From Oligoflexia bacterium (lineage in GTDB: Bacteria; Bdellovibrionota; UBA1018; CAIMNF01), in NCBI GenBank assembly GCA_903858975.1, contig CAIOKW010000169.1, forward strand, positions 1 to 21,344: DNA of 21,344 nucleotides. The letters run 5' to 3'. Numbering within the stretch: the stretch's first letter is position 1; every line of letters begins with the position of its first letter. Made by a program: the position numbers and the translations under genes. The notes below the pieces were generated by a model. The model did no database searches, was not told the DNA's origin, and was given only the letters and a program-made list of their open reading frames with translations. Positions 1 through 8,194 of the stretch are shown one piece after another.

Positions 1-48
1 CAAAAGAAGATTGATCTGATCATTCAGCAAAAAGCTGGAATAAAGTGA
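1..48 (+). CDS. possible C-terminal tail of an upstream gene (partial)
   Basis: Frame 1 is open from the first base to a TGA at 46-48 and reads QKKIDLIIQQKAGIK. It ends 13 bases before the response-regulator ATG, which fits an upstream co-transcribed gene. A sensor kinase would be the natural partner, but 15 residues show no kinase motif, so that is only a guess. It could equally be open by chance. Confidence 0.35.
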   Translation, partial: QKKIDLIIQQKAGIK

Positions 49-61
49 AAAGGTACAAGTT

Positions 62-772
62 ATGTCGAAAGATCTAGATAATAGAAAAAAGAGAGTCCTC
101 ATTGTTGATGATGAGCCACAGATTCGACTACTGCTGAAGGAGTTCTTGTCCGATACCTTTGAAACTGAGTTTGCTTCAAATGGTAACGAGGCGGTGCGTG
201 TTTCAGCGGCAATTAGACCGGATGTTATTTTGATGGACGTCATGATGCCGGATCTAGATGGTATTTCAGCCGTTCAGAAAATCAGGCAAAATGAGAACAC
301 CAAGCATATCCCCATTCTCATGTTGACTGCTGCCAATACCTCTCGCCAAAGAATTCAGGCGTTTGAGCTTGGGGCCGATGATTATATTTCAAAACCATTT
401 GAGATCGAGGAGTTATTGGCTCGGATCAACTCTAAATTAAGTCGTGCGAAACAATTACAAGATCTACCTCCTGAAAAAATTGAGGTTTCAAATCTGGTCA
501 TGGACCTGAGAAGTCAGGAAGTCTATATCGATGGAGAAATCTTAGAGCTTGGTCCGGTTGAGTATGGGATCTTGGAGCTGTTTCTCATTCGTCAGGGAAC
601 GGTCGTGTCTCGAAAAGAAATTATGGAGAAAGTTTGGAAAGATGAAAAGAAGAGTGATCGTCTGATCGACGCGCACCTTACTTCTCTCCGAAAGAAAATC
701 TCAAACTTCCATGCTGACCTTCAGACGGTTTATGGAGAAGGCTATCGCTTGAAAATTAAGACGATCGGTTAA
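62..772 (+). CDS. OmpR/PhoB-family two-component response regulator
   Basis: Cytoplasmic DNA-binding regulator, complete at 236 residues, which is normal for the family. The receiver domain is at about 10-128. It has the acidic pair D16-D17, the phospho-acceptor D59 in ILMDVMMPDLDG, the switch T89, and K111 in the signature SKPF. The winged-helix Trans_reg_C domain is at about 140-233, with the recognition-helix pattern RLIDAHLTSLRKKI and the closing hairpin GEGYRLK. The ATG at 62 is preceded by AAAGG about 8 bases upstream, a fair ribosome-binding site. No histidine kinase gene lies in the window; it could be encoded just upstream. The gene converges on the envelope-machine operon and overlaps its last gene by four bases. 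Whether it controls that operon cannot be told from sequence. The family call is firm; the target is unknown. Confidence 0.95.
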   Translation: MSKDLDNRKKRVLIVDDEPQIRLLLKEFLSDTFETEFASNGNEAVRVSAAIRPDVILMDVMMPDLDGISAVQKIRQNENTKHIPILMLTAANTSRQRIQAFELGADDYISKPFEIEELLARINSKLSRAKQLQDLPPEKIEVSNLVMDLRSQEVYIDGEILELGPVEYGILELFLIRQGTVVSRKEIMEKVWKDEKKSDRLIDAHLTSLRKKISNFHADLQTVYGEGYRLKIKTIG

Positions 773-1470
773 TATAAAAATCCAATACCTGCGCTGATCA
801 CATCAGTGGTGTTGATGCGTTCATTGGACTTTCCCCCGGTACTACTCAAGATGGTCTCGTTAAAACGCATGATTCGATAATCAAGGTTGAGCGAAAAATA
901 CTGATTTAAATGAATCTTTTGCCCAATTCCAATAAACGGTGTCGCGCTATTACCACTTTCAGTATTGGTGACTCCGAGTCCACCTAAGGCGAAAATATCC
1001 ACGTAGATAATCGCTTTACCGAAAAGGCTCGCTTTTCCGTAAAGGAAGTTTTGATTTAACTGAAGTCCATAGAAACTCTTCGGACGATTTCGATCCAAAG
1101 CCGCATTGGTGGTTCGTGCTTTGAAGGAAAGATAAGCATCGGAGTCGCTCACAGAATCCTTCCAAGCAATTGCATGAATGCTAAAATAGGGACTCACATA
1201 ATACCCGAGGGAACCCCCGAATTGGGTCACAGACAAAAATGGATCAGTAGAAACGGTCCCTGTCAGAAGGCTCAGTTCAAGTTTGTGCTCACTGGTATAT
1301 TTTCGATTTTGGACGACCCCCAGTTCTGAATCTTTTCCTTGAGCCCAATATTTTTCAGTCACTTGCGAAACGTCTAATTCTTCACCTGTTTCTTTGTGTT
1401 GTGGGGCTTGAGGCGTTTGCGCGTAGGAATTGAGTCCCAAAAGAAGAGTAAGGATAAGTGTTTTTTTCAT
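769..1470 (-). CDS. outer-membrane beta-barrel protein of the myxobacterial/Bdellovibrio type
   Basis: The 233-residue precursor has a classic signal peptide (KK, then a leucine-rich core, cleavage near SYA-Q at 17). After it comes an acidic linker and then, from about residue 58, alternating hydrophobic/polar strands suitable for a small barrel of about eight strands. The chain ends in FLY, an aromatic C-terminus typical of BAM-assembled barrels. The pre-barrel VVQNRKYTSEHKLELSLL stretch and the DPF motif resemble the outer-membrane barrel domain family described in Myxococcales and Bdellovibrio; this is from memory, not a search. It is the last gene of the operon, 13 bases after the GYF_2 gene, with a weak GGAAA ribosome site. 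In Glt machines, barrels GltA, GltB and GltH form the outer-membrane part, and this is the only barrel in the operon. Exact orthology is not assignable. Confidence 0.85.
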   Translation of the reverse strand: MKKTLILTLLLGLNSYAQTPQAPQHKETGEELDVSQVTEKYWAQGKDSELGVVQNRKYTSEHKLELSLLTGTVSTDPFLSVTQFGGSLGYYVSPYFSIHAIAWKDSVSDSDAYLSFKARTTNAALDRNRPKSFYGLQLNQNFLYGKASLFGKAIIYVDIFALGGLGVTNTESGNSATPFIGIGQKIHLNQYFSLNLDYRIMRFNETILSSTGGKSNERINTTDVISAGIGFLY

Positions 1471-1483
1471 GATTGTTTCCAGT

Positions 1484-1945
1484 TTATAAGTTTACGGGAC
1501 CGTTTTCCCATCCAAAATGGAGAAGTACACCATCCTCAGATTTTACCGCAGTTTGAAACACCATACCAGCATTGGATGTTTTGAGGTGGGTTTCATCGAC
1601 GAGATTCATCAGGATCGATGTTTGAGGACTCAGACCTGGTCGGGCACCCTCATTAAAGGGAACCCAAAGTTCTATTCCAAAGGAGTGCATTTTAGTGACA
1701 ATTCCCGAGTGAGCGTGTCCTCGGTGAATGAAGATTCCGCTAATGGAGCGATCATGAAGGGATTTGAGAGACTCTTGGAAGGGGTTGTCGCTGGGCATTG
1801 CCTCAATCGGAACCCAGGTCTGATTGGCTTCATTCATCATCCACGAATAATCTTTCAGTTCTCCTGACTCCTTCATTTGGTCAATTTTTGTTTCATGAAG
1901 AGGACCAAAAAGTTTTCCCGCCTTAAATAAGTATATTCTGCTCAT
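1484..1945 (-). CDS. cytoplasmic GYF_2-domain protein with PilZ-like C-terminal domain
   Basis: The start is placed at the ATG ending at 1945, not at the longer ATG at 2050. The inner ATG has a perfect AGGAGGG nine bases upstream, and the longer version would add an arginine-rich segment read out of frame inside the upstream gene. The product is 153 residues with no signal peptide or membrane segment. Residues 3-48 fit GYF_2: IYLFKAGKLFGP, a helix, then TWVPI. Residues about 60-148 look like a PilZ-type beta-barrel; MHSFGIELWVP sits where PilZ has its DxSxxG strand. The RxxxR cyclic-di-GMP-binding arginines are not visible, so ligand binding is doubtful. It has no cysteine, hence no zinc ribbon. 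In Myxococcus GltJ a GYF module is fused to the envelope protein; here it is separate. It may link the machine to cytoplasmic regulators. Confidence 0.8.
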   Translation of the reverse strand: MSRIYLFKAGKLFGPLHETKIDQMKESGELKDYSWMMNEANQTWVPIEAMPSDNPFQESLKSLHDRSISGIFIHRGHAHSGIVTKMHSFGIELWVPFNEGARPGLSPQTSILMNLVDETHLKTSNAGMVFQTAVKSEDGVLLHFGWENGPVNL

Positions 1946-1950
1946 TTGAA

Positions 1951-3690
1951 TTATCCCTCCTGCTTGGATAAGTTGAGTTTTAAGAATCGTTCTTTCATTC
2001 CACAGTGGTCTTGTACGTCGGCTTTGAGTGCTCCGAGTTCGTCTTCCCAAACTTCCGAATCATCTAGGTCCGAGGTTTTGAAGTGCCCCCAGCTCCAGGT
2101 TTTTCCGTGGTCAGCTCCGGGTTTATTCTCTTCAAGGTTTTCTGAAATCGGCTCATAGCCTGGATGTGCGTTCTTCCAGATTAAATCTTGGCTTGCACCA
2201 TTATAGATTTCAACTTCAATCAAATCGGAGTTGTTTCGAACGCTCTTTAAGAGCGATAGCATTTTCTGGTTCTTCTTTCGAATGTCTGTGCCCACCTTTT
2301 TCACCAATTGGGCACGAAATTGAGGAATCATTTTATTATAATTACGAGCGAGAGTTTTCCAGGTTTTAGAGGCGCGGTAAAACTGAGAAAGTTTTCGGTG
2401 TTCTTTTTTTAGTGTAATATAGCGATCACTCCACTGCGCGGGTAATTCTTGACCGGGCCTGAGATTAAGTTTTGTGATACGAAATTCTTGGATGAATGCG
2501 CCAGCATGTTCAAGGTAGTTTTTTGTGATTCGTTTTTGTTCTTGAGTCGCTTGAGACTCAATGGATTCCATCAGTTTAGCTTGACCAATGAGCGTATTGA
2601 TTTCTTTCTGTCGTGTTAAGAATTCAGGAGCCCTTAACCATTCTGTTGCAAGTTTAGTCGGAGCGGTGGATTGGTTCTTGAGTGTCTGAGTGGCAAGGGA
2701 GTACCCATCTTCACGATCTTTGTTTTTCTCTAGCCAGTCATGGATGGGGGCATAATCTTTGACTAGGGTTTGGACCATGCGGATGGATTCAGGATAAATG
2801 CAAATTTCATTTAATGCCATTGCCGCTACCATCATCGGCTCTGGTACAAAAGTGTTCCTGAGATTTCCAGTGCGAAGTTGGAGGGCAACTCCTATTGCAT
2901 CATCATATTTTTCATCTAAGAGGTAAGCCCATGCGAGATTGCTCAGTGCCTCAATTTGTTCGTTGGAGGTTTTTTTAACCTTTTGCAATTGATCCTGGGC
3001 TTCTTTAAATCGCGCCACAGAAAAATAAGCTCTTCCCAGGAATAGGTGAGCTTGGTCTTGATAGCGAGAGAGGAAATGTGTGGGGTGAGTTTCTAGGTAT
3101 TTTAGAAAATTCTCTAGGCTCACGATAGCATCGGTATATTTCTTATTCTTCACGAAATTGATGCCGTCGATGAGGTTGCGATGAGAGGAAGCGAGCTTGT
3201 GAATCAGGGTATCCTCCTTGCCGATCAGAGTAATGCTTAATGCATCAGAATCAGCCTCGGTCCAAGGAAGCTCTTTTGCGAGTCTCACGTCGGGAGCAGA
3301 CCAATCAGGGTTGCTCATTTGGATTCGTGCAAGACAACTGAATGCAGCCTTTTTTAGGTCTGGATTTCCCGAGTTCTCAAATACCGATAGAAATACCCGA
3401 TGGGCCAAGGGGGCCAGATTCGATTCATAGAGAACTCGAGCAAGCCAGTATTCAGAGAAATCAGATTCAAAATCTGAATTTCCCATCACTTGACTGATTC
3501 GTTTGAGTTGGATGGCTTGAGCAAATGATGATGTGATCTGGGCACGATGGGCAGTGAATTCATGGAACTCTTTCAGCCAGTTTGGGCTTTTCTGCTCTTT
3601 GATCACCCAATGTTCAGTATTAAGACAAGCATCCTGCATTTCTGCGTGCGCCGACAAGCTGATGAGGAGTGTTAGAAATAAAATCTTCAT
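1951..3690 (-). CDS. secreted TPR protein of Agl/Glt-type machine
   Basis: The 579-residue protein has a clean signal peptide (MKILFLTLLISLSAHA, cleavage after 16) and no lipobox, so it is probably soluble in the periplasm. The middle (about 180-310) contains TPR-like helical pairs, for example AHLFLGRAYFSVARFKEA followed by ALSNLAWAYLLDEKYDDAI. Residues about 350-480 are charged and helical, possibly coiled coil. The C-terminal 100 residues differ: VEIYNGASQDLIWKN, then a W-rich stretch and WEDELGALKADVQDHCG. That tail resembles TPR proteins of Myxococcus gliding clusters (GltE/AglT type) as I remember them; a profile search is needed to confirm it. It starts three bases after the AgmX/PglI gene stops, with GAGGT as ribosome site. 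TPR arrays suggest a scaffold role between inner and outer membrane. Confidence 0.88.
   Translation of the reverse strand: MKILFLTLLISLSAHAEMQDACLNTEHWVIKEQKSPNWLKEFHEFTAHRAQITSSFAQAIQLKRISQVMGNSDFESDFSEYWLARVLYESNLAPLAHRVFLSVFENSGNPDLKKAAFSCLARIQMSNPDWSAPDVRLAKELPWTEADSDALSITLIGKEDTLIHKLASSHRNLIDGINFVKNKKYTDAIVSLENFLKYLETHPTHFLSRYQDQAHLFLGRAYFSVARFKEAQDQLQKVKKTSNEQIEALSNLAWAYLLDEKYDDAIGVALQLRTGNLRNTFVPEPMMVAAMALNEICIYPESIRMVQTLVKDYAPIHDWLEKNKDREDGYSLATQTLKNQSTAPTKLATEWLRAPEFLTRQKEINTLIGQAKLMESIESQATQEQKRITKNYLEHAGAFIQEFRITKLNLRPGQELPAQWSDRYITLKKEHRKLSQFYRASKTWKTLARNYNKMIPQFRAQLVKKVGTDIRKKNQKMLSLLKSVRNNSDLIEVEIYNGASQDLIWKNAHPGYEPISENLEENKPGADHGKTWSWGHFKTSDLDDSEVWEDELGALKADVQDHCGMKERFLKLNLSKQEG
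1955..1961 (-). promoter_or_regulatory. strong Shine-Dalgarno that fixes the GYF_2 gene start
   Basis: On the minus strand AGGAGGG lies nine bases before the ATG at 1945. It overlaps the last codons of the upstream TPR gene, whose TAA is at 1953-1951. It is one of the best ribosome sites in the operon and is the reason for rejecting the longer start at 2050. Confidence 0.75.
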
Positions 3691-3693
3691 GAT

Positions 3694-4872
3694 TTACCTC
3701 GAAAGACTCTTAAAGATGAAGGGATATGAAACGGCCACTAATACACCCCCCCGAGGTTGAGGAAATCTCCATGATCGTAATTTAGTTAAGAGACATTGGG
3801 CAACCTGTTGGTTTTGCATACTCGCTTCTGAGATCCCAGCGTTCGGTACATTTCCACCGGCATTGATTTTAAAGTCCACTAACAGCTTTCCCGCAATAGT
3901 GGCATCCTTTAGAATTGCGGCCTCATAACAATAGCGGATCTCGTTCATGTGGCTATGAATGACTCGAGCCACTTCCTCTTTGGTGAGTCCCTCGTCCACT
4001 GAAGCATCTTGAGTATTGAGTCCAATTTCCAGCTGTCCGTGTCCCTGACCCTTGACGTTTACGCCCGCAGAAGTTCCGTAGCCTGCGTCTGTGCCCATTC
4101 GGTATTTACCGGTATCAGCTCCTGCCATCAAGGCATTGGCTTTTTTCTCAAGACCGACACCACTGATGGATTCATTCGCATTAATTTTTTGAGAAAGAGA
4201 CTGGATCGATTTACCCGTACTCATAATGGAGTAGCGGGAGAGGCCGCCCTTTAAAATATTTCTTAAACTGTTTTGTACCGTCTTCGTTTGAAACGCTCGG
4301 GCCACTGCTTTAGCCTGAGCTCGTGATTGAGCGGCGCCACTCGCGGCTGGTTTACTGAGGTCTTTCGGCTTGGTCATAATGATTTTTGCAAATTTCTTAG
4401 GAATGAGTTCTTCGTTGGTTTTGAGATCAGGCTCCATCAGTTTTGATCCCATCACGACCAGGAGTAGGGCGCAAAGAGCGATCGCTCCCTTTTTCATGTT
4501 GCCCATGAAGGCCAGATCTTCAGCCGCGATGGCGCCACCTTGTGATAACGCTGAAGGGGTGATCTTACCCACATCACTCCAAGAGACAGGGGTGATTTCT
4601 TGAATCTCTTTTAAGATTAAAGTGTCAACGGGCTTATCGGTATCCAGAATGCGCGCTTTCCCGTCCAGCAAATCTCGGATGGGTAAGACGAGAAGGTTTT
4701 GGACCGCTCCAGAAGGGGTAGTGAGATTCCTGACCCAAATAGAATCACCTCTTTTTTCGAGGATATATTGAGCGGGATGACCTAGCACTAAAGCTTCACG
4801 ACCATTCCATCTGAGAGGTGATCGAGATTGGAATTGAATTAGAAATTTAGGGAGATAGAAGTGCGCACTCAT
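3694..4872 (-). CDS. single-pass envelope protein with AgmX/PglI (GltG/GltJ) C-terminal TonB-like domain
   Basis: The protein has 392 residues. The N-terminal 125 residues are cytoplasmic, of a beta-rich type with no clear FHA, GYF or zinc-ribbon signature. One membrane helix lies at about 127-144 (ALCALLLVVMGSKL) after NMKKG. A periplasmic linker follows at 150-290, rich in alanine, lysine and glutamine and then glycine (GTDAGYGTSAGVNVKGQGHG). The AgmX/PglI domain is at about 292-390, with TKEEVARVIHSHMNEIRYCYE, SWRFPQP and SYPFIFKS. C315 and C360 are spaced as a likely disulfide. This domain is shared by GltG, GltJ and the Nfs equivalent in Myxococcus, where such proteins connect the motor to outer-membrane parts. 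The ATG overlaps the upstream stop by four bases, with GAGG eight bases before it. GltG is the closer comparison because there is no GYF or zinc ribbon. Confidence 0.92.
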   Translation of the reverse strand: MSAHFYLPKFLIQFQSRSPLRWNGREALVLGHPAQYILEKRGDSIWVRNLTTPSGAVQNLLVLPIRDLLDGKARILDTDKPVDTLILKEIQEITPVSWSDVGKITPSALSQGGAIAAEDLAFMGNMKKGAIALCALLLVVMGSKLMEPDLKTNEELIPKKFAKIIMTKPKDLSKPAASGAAQSRAQAKAVARAFQTKTVQNSLRNILKGGLSRYSIMSTGKSIQSLSQKINANESISGVGLEKKANALMAGADTGKYRMGTDAGYGTSAGVNVKGQGHGQLEIGLNTQDASVDEGLTKEEVARVIHSHMNEIRYCYEAAILKDATIAGKLLVDFKINAGGNVPNAGISEASMQNQQVAQCLLTKLRSWRFPQPRGGVLVAVSYPFIFKSLSR

Positions 4873-5126
4873 TGAGATAGCCTCATTTCGGATAGGAGAG
4901 CTTCGTCACGATCGGAGAATCCTGATCGTTTACGATATAAATGATTTTTATTTTTACGATTGCGTTCGCTAATCTGGTTAAAGCTGTCCAAAGGTTTTCG
5001 ATTAATTCCCTCAATGAGCTCGTCTTCAAAATTAATGTTTTTAGAGCGCTTCGTAGCAGTGTCAGCCTGAGTTGCTGGAGACAGAAGAACAATGCTCAGC
5101 AAGAAAAGGAGGCTAAGTAATTTCAT
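4869..5126 (-). CDS. small secreted basic protein of the motor operon
   Basis: The 85-residue precursor has a signal peptide of about 21 residues (leucine-rich, cleavage near TQA-D) and a mature chain of about 64 residues. The mature part is very charged: a patch FEDELIEG at 33-40, then R/K/N-rich sequence with NRKNKNHLYRKRSGF. No cysteine is present, so it is not a lipoprotein. It overlaps the genes on both sides by four bases and has a strong AAAGGAG ribosome site, so it is a real, coupled gene and not a chance ORF. Gliding clusters of Myxococcus include comparably small secreted proteins with an acidic patch followed by basic helices (GltF/CglF-like). I offer that as a comparison only. An overlapping reading frame at 4883-5092 is a shadow. 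Confidence 0.8.
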   Translation of the reverse strand: MKLLSLLFLLSIVLLSPATQADTATKRSKNINFEDELIEGINRKPLDSFNQISERNRKNKNHLYRKRSGFSDRDEALLSEMRLSQ

Positions 5127-8100
5127 GGTTTACTCCTTTGAAATTGTTGAGAGACCAATGTCTTCCAGGGTGAGTTTTCGGCTGAATCAATGAGGGCATA
5201 AGCCTCGGTAGGGGCACCCCACTCAGCTAGAATCAGCCCCCTTAGAATTAAGACCGCAGAATTGGGCGACTGAGATTTGCTGTCCAATGTACCGACTAAA
5301 TAGAAGAGGTAGTCTCGGTGCTTGCTTTCGACCGCTTTGGTCCATTCCGGCCAAAGGATCTCAGGAATAATGGATTTCGCCTCTACGGAGAGGAGTGGGT
5401 TACCTGGGGCTGGCTTGAATTGGAAAGCCATCTGGTCCAAACGACTGCCCGCCGTTTTAAGCTCAGCGATTTTTTGTTGGAAGGGGACTAAAAGGTCGGC
5501 CGGAGTTTGAATGGCTTTCAGGTCGCTCAGGAGGCGAGCGTAGATTTGTTCAAGCTCATCCACGCCATTGCGCTTAATTTCAATCCAATTGAGTTTCATG
5601 ACTTTGGAAAAGCTTAGGTCGACTTCCTGCATGAGGCGCATTCTCTTCTCAATGCTTCCCTGATCAGAGCGAAGGGGGGCAATACCCGGAGATGATATTC
5701 GGATAGACTCAAAGGTATCTCGAAGTCGGGACACGAGCTTAGGGAAAAGGTGAATTTGTTGAAGTGGATTGAGGTTATCCCAAGATTGGCCCAGACGTTG
5801 AAGTAAGATGAGGCGATCTTGAAAGGGCAGTTTTTTTGGATTTTTAAGAGCTAAAAGGGCCCAAATGGCTTGCGCCTCTTTTCCTGCTTTCAAAGTATTT
5901 CGAAATGCCTTTGAATAGTCAACGCCCTGGTCTTGATCTAAGGAGAGAATCAAGCGGTATTGATCACAGGAGTCAGCGGCCTTGCCTTTGCACATTTGAT
6001 TATTTTTAAGCAGAGAGGCGAATCTACCAGAGTCTTTTGACCAGCGATAATTTAGGATTTTAAGGGTGATTTCATGGTCTTGAAAATCTGTAGACTCCTG
6101 GTAGGCCAAAAGATCATTCATCACAGAGTCCATTCGACCGAGCTTTGCAGCCGCATCTGCCCTGAGGAGGAGGAGGGATTGCTTGCGTTTAGGATCCGGT
6201 GTCTTATCCAGAAGGGGGTTGATCTCGATGATGGCGCGAGAAAAGTCCTGAATCTTAACCAGGTTTTTCACGCGAATTAATTTACACTCGATGAGAATTT
6301 TTGGATCATTGTATTCTGAGATGCACTCTTCAGTACGAGCGAGTGCAACTTTGGGGTCGGTCGTATTTTGCGTGATTTTCAGGTAAGCGCTTGCGCCCAT
6401 TTCTAAAACGCTCGACTTAAAGGTTTTGGACTTCAGGTGAGTGAGCTTTGATATTTCTTGGCTGAGATCCACAACTTGGTTCCATGATTCAGACAGAGCG
6501 TAGGTATCCATTGCGATGGAGAGTGCATTGACTCCCTCGGGTGACTCAGGATTCTGTTTTCCAAATTGAATCATGTTTTTAACTGCGGTCTCACGGTTAA
6601 AATAAAGGTAAGTGAGTTTATCCGCTTCAAGTTTGAAGGTGTTAAATGAATTCTTCTCTTCAAGCGAGGGCTTCAATGCATCAGATACGGTTACCCACTG
6701 AATCCACTGAGCCATGTCGCGCACTTGGTCCTGAGAGGCAGGGTTCACTGGAGAACCCATTTTCTGAACTTTGAGGTGATCAGGAATGAGGTCTTGTTTT
6801 TTAAGTTCCTGATAACGAGATGACAACATTCTAAGCGTAAGAGTTGCCTCACTTAGGTTTCTAGAGCTGAGGGTAGCAAGGTTCTCAGGTGTCATGAGCT
6901 TTTGATAGCGTTCAGTAGCATCATGATATTCACCCAATTCAAAAAAGGTTTCAGCCAGTGAATACTGAGCAAGGAGCGCAGTGGGATGATTGGGGTGTAG
7001 CAGCTCGCTCGTCGTTTCAGTTAGCATGACCAAGGGGCGAAGAAGCGTTCCGCGCTCAGTTGCGAGCTTGTTCTTGAGAACAAGTTTGTGGAGTTCTGCC
7101 AATGAATTCGTTAGGGTTTGTTCGATTTTTGCGTTAGTTTTTTCGCTTTTAATGGATCTTAAGTCATAAATGAGCGGCATGATTTCGTTCCACTCTCGAC
7201 GCTCAAAGTGGAATTGGTAGACCAAAAGTGCAATGTCGACTGTTTCAGGTAGGTCATGATCATTTTTAATGAGTTTGGAGTTAAGTTTCTCGAGATCAGC
7301 GCTCAAGGTATAGGCCTTCAGGAGTTTTGCGAAGTTCAAGACGGTTTTTCCGTAATAGAGACCTTTTGGGTCGAGTGACTTAAAAAGCTCAAGAGCCTTT
7401 TCAACTGATGTGACTCCCGACTTTTTGTTGATGGCTTCGAAGTGGAATAAGGCTAAGTCATGAAAAGCCGTCTCTACGAAAGCAGTTTCTGCGACTTGAT
7501 TTTGGTTGTTTTTCTTAAGGGGTGTAGAATAAAACTCAATTTCTTTCTTTAAGAGTTGGATCGCAGGCTCAAATTGATTGAGATTAAAATAGCTCCAAGC
7601 CGATTTGTGAAGAGCGATGGCATGGTAATCAGAGCCTGTTAACTTTTCAATTTGGGCAAGGTAGATCAGGGCTTCAGCGTGTTGATTGGCATCCTGGTTG
7701 TAATCTGCAAGGTCCATTAAAGCTGAATCTAGAAATTCAAAATCAGAATGGTTTTGGCGTAACTCCAAATAGTCTTTTTTCGATGATTCGATGAGCCCCA
7801 TTTCTTTATAGGCTTTTCCACGTTTAAAGATTGCATGGGCAATTTGTGGATATTGAGGATATTTGTTGATGAGCTCGCTGAGTGAGTGTGAAGCCTCCTT
7901 CAGCGATTGGGTATAAAGGGGCGAGCGTGCAGTGATTGAAGTCCCTTCGCTAATCCGGAAGCTGATGCCCGAACGTTCAAGGTAGAGGTCGGATAGTCGC
8001 ATGAGTAAGTCTGGCTCTTGGCGTGTTCCACGGTATTGACCAAGCAAACTCTTTAGTTTTTTGATGCCTTTATCTTGAATTGAGAGGGCCGCAAGATCCG

Positions 8101-8194
8101 TGAGTGCTGAAGGATGATCAGAGGCCTTCCCGTGTGACTGAGGGCTTAAGAGAAGACAGCAGAGAAAAAGGATCCGTCCATGGATGAGTTTCAT
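5123..8194 (-). CDS. large secreted TPR-type helical solenoid protein
   Basis: The 1023-residue precursor starts with a signal peptide (KLIHGR, then LFLCCLLLSPQSHG, cleavage near 22-24). The rest is almost entirely alpha-helical with repeated TPR-like pairs. Near the N-terminus are EPDLLMRLSDLYLERS and AIFKRGKAYKEMG, followed by FLDSALMDLADYNQ, ALHKSAWSYFNLNQFEPAI, and LLAQYSLAETFFELGEYHDA at about 420. The opening KSLLGQYRGTRQEPDLLMRL is reminiscent of TPR proteins in myxobacterial Agl/Glt and Nfs loci. Length and location suggest a periplasmic spacer or scaffold between the ExbBD-type motor and the barrel. The ATG overlaps the preceding ExbD stop (ATGA), and the AAGGA just before it suggests translational coupling. 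No catalytic motif is visible. Repeat number and exact family need a profile search. Confidence 0.92.
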   Translation of the reverse strand: MKLIHGRILFLCCLLLSPQSHGKASDHPSALTDLAALSIQDKGIKKLKSLLGQYRGTRQEPDLLMRLSDLYLERSGISFRISEGTSITARSPLYTQSLKEASHSLSELINKYPQYPQIAHAIFKRGKAYKEMGLIESSKKDYLELRQNHSDFEFLDSALMDLADYNQDANQHAEALIYLAQIEKLTGSDYHAIALHKSAWSYFNLNQFEPAIQLLKKEIEFYSTPLKKNNQNQVAETAFVETAFHDLALFHFEAINKKSGVTSVEKALELFKSLDPKGLYYGKTVLNFAKLLKAYTLSADLEKLNSKLIKNDHDLPETVDIALLVYQFHFERREWNEIMPLIYDLRSIKSEKTNAKIEQTLTNSLAELHKLVLKNKLATERGTLLRPLVMLTETTSELLHPNHPTALLAQYSLAETFFELGEYHDATERYQKLMTPENLATLSSRNLSEATLTLRMLSSRYQELKKQDLIPDHLKVQKMGSPVNPASQDQVRDMAQWIQWVTVSDALKPSLEEKNSFNTFKLEADKLTYLYFNRETAVKNMIQFGKQNPESPEGVNALSIAMDTYALSESWNQVVDLSQEISKLTHLKSKTFKSSVLEMGASAYLKITQNTTDPKVALARTEECISEYNDPKILIECKLIRVKNLVKIQDFSRAIIEINPLLDKTPDPKRKQSLLLLRADAAAKLGRMDSVMNDLLAYQESTDFQDHEITLKILNYRWSKDSGRFASLLKNNQMCKGKAADSCDQYRLILSLDQDQGVDYSKAFRNTLKAGKEAQAIWALLALKNPKKLPFQDRLILLQRLGQSWDNLNPLQQIHLFPKLVSRLRDTFESIRISSPGIAPLRSDQGSIEKRMRLMQEVDLSFSKVMKLNWIEIKRNGVDELEQIYARLLSDLKAIQTPADLLVPFQQKIAELKTAGSRLDQMAFQFKPAPGNPLLSVEAKSIIPEILWPEWTKAVESKHRDYLFYLVGTLDSKSQSPNSAVLILRGLILAEWGAPTEAYALIDSAENSPWKTLVSQQFQRSKP

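Noticed and set aside
1946..2050. N-terminal extension of the GYF_2 gene up to the ATG at 2050
   Set aside because: The extra 35 residues are arginine-rich and overlap the upstream gene. The ATG at 1945 has an ideal ribosome-binding site and starts the domain directly.
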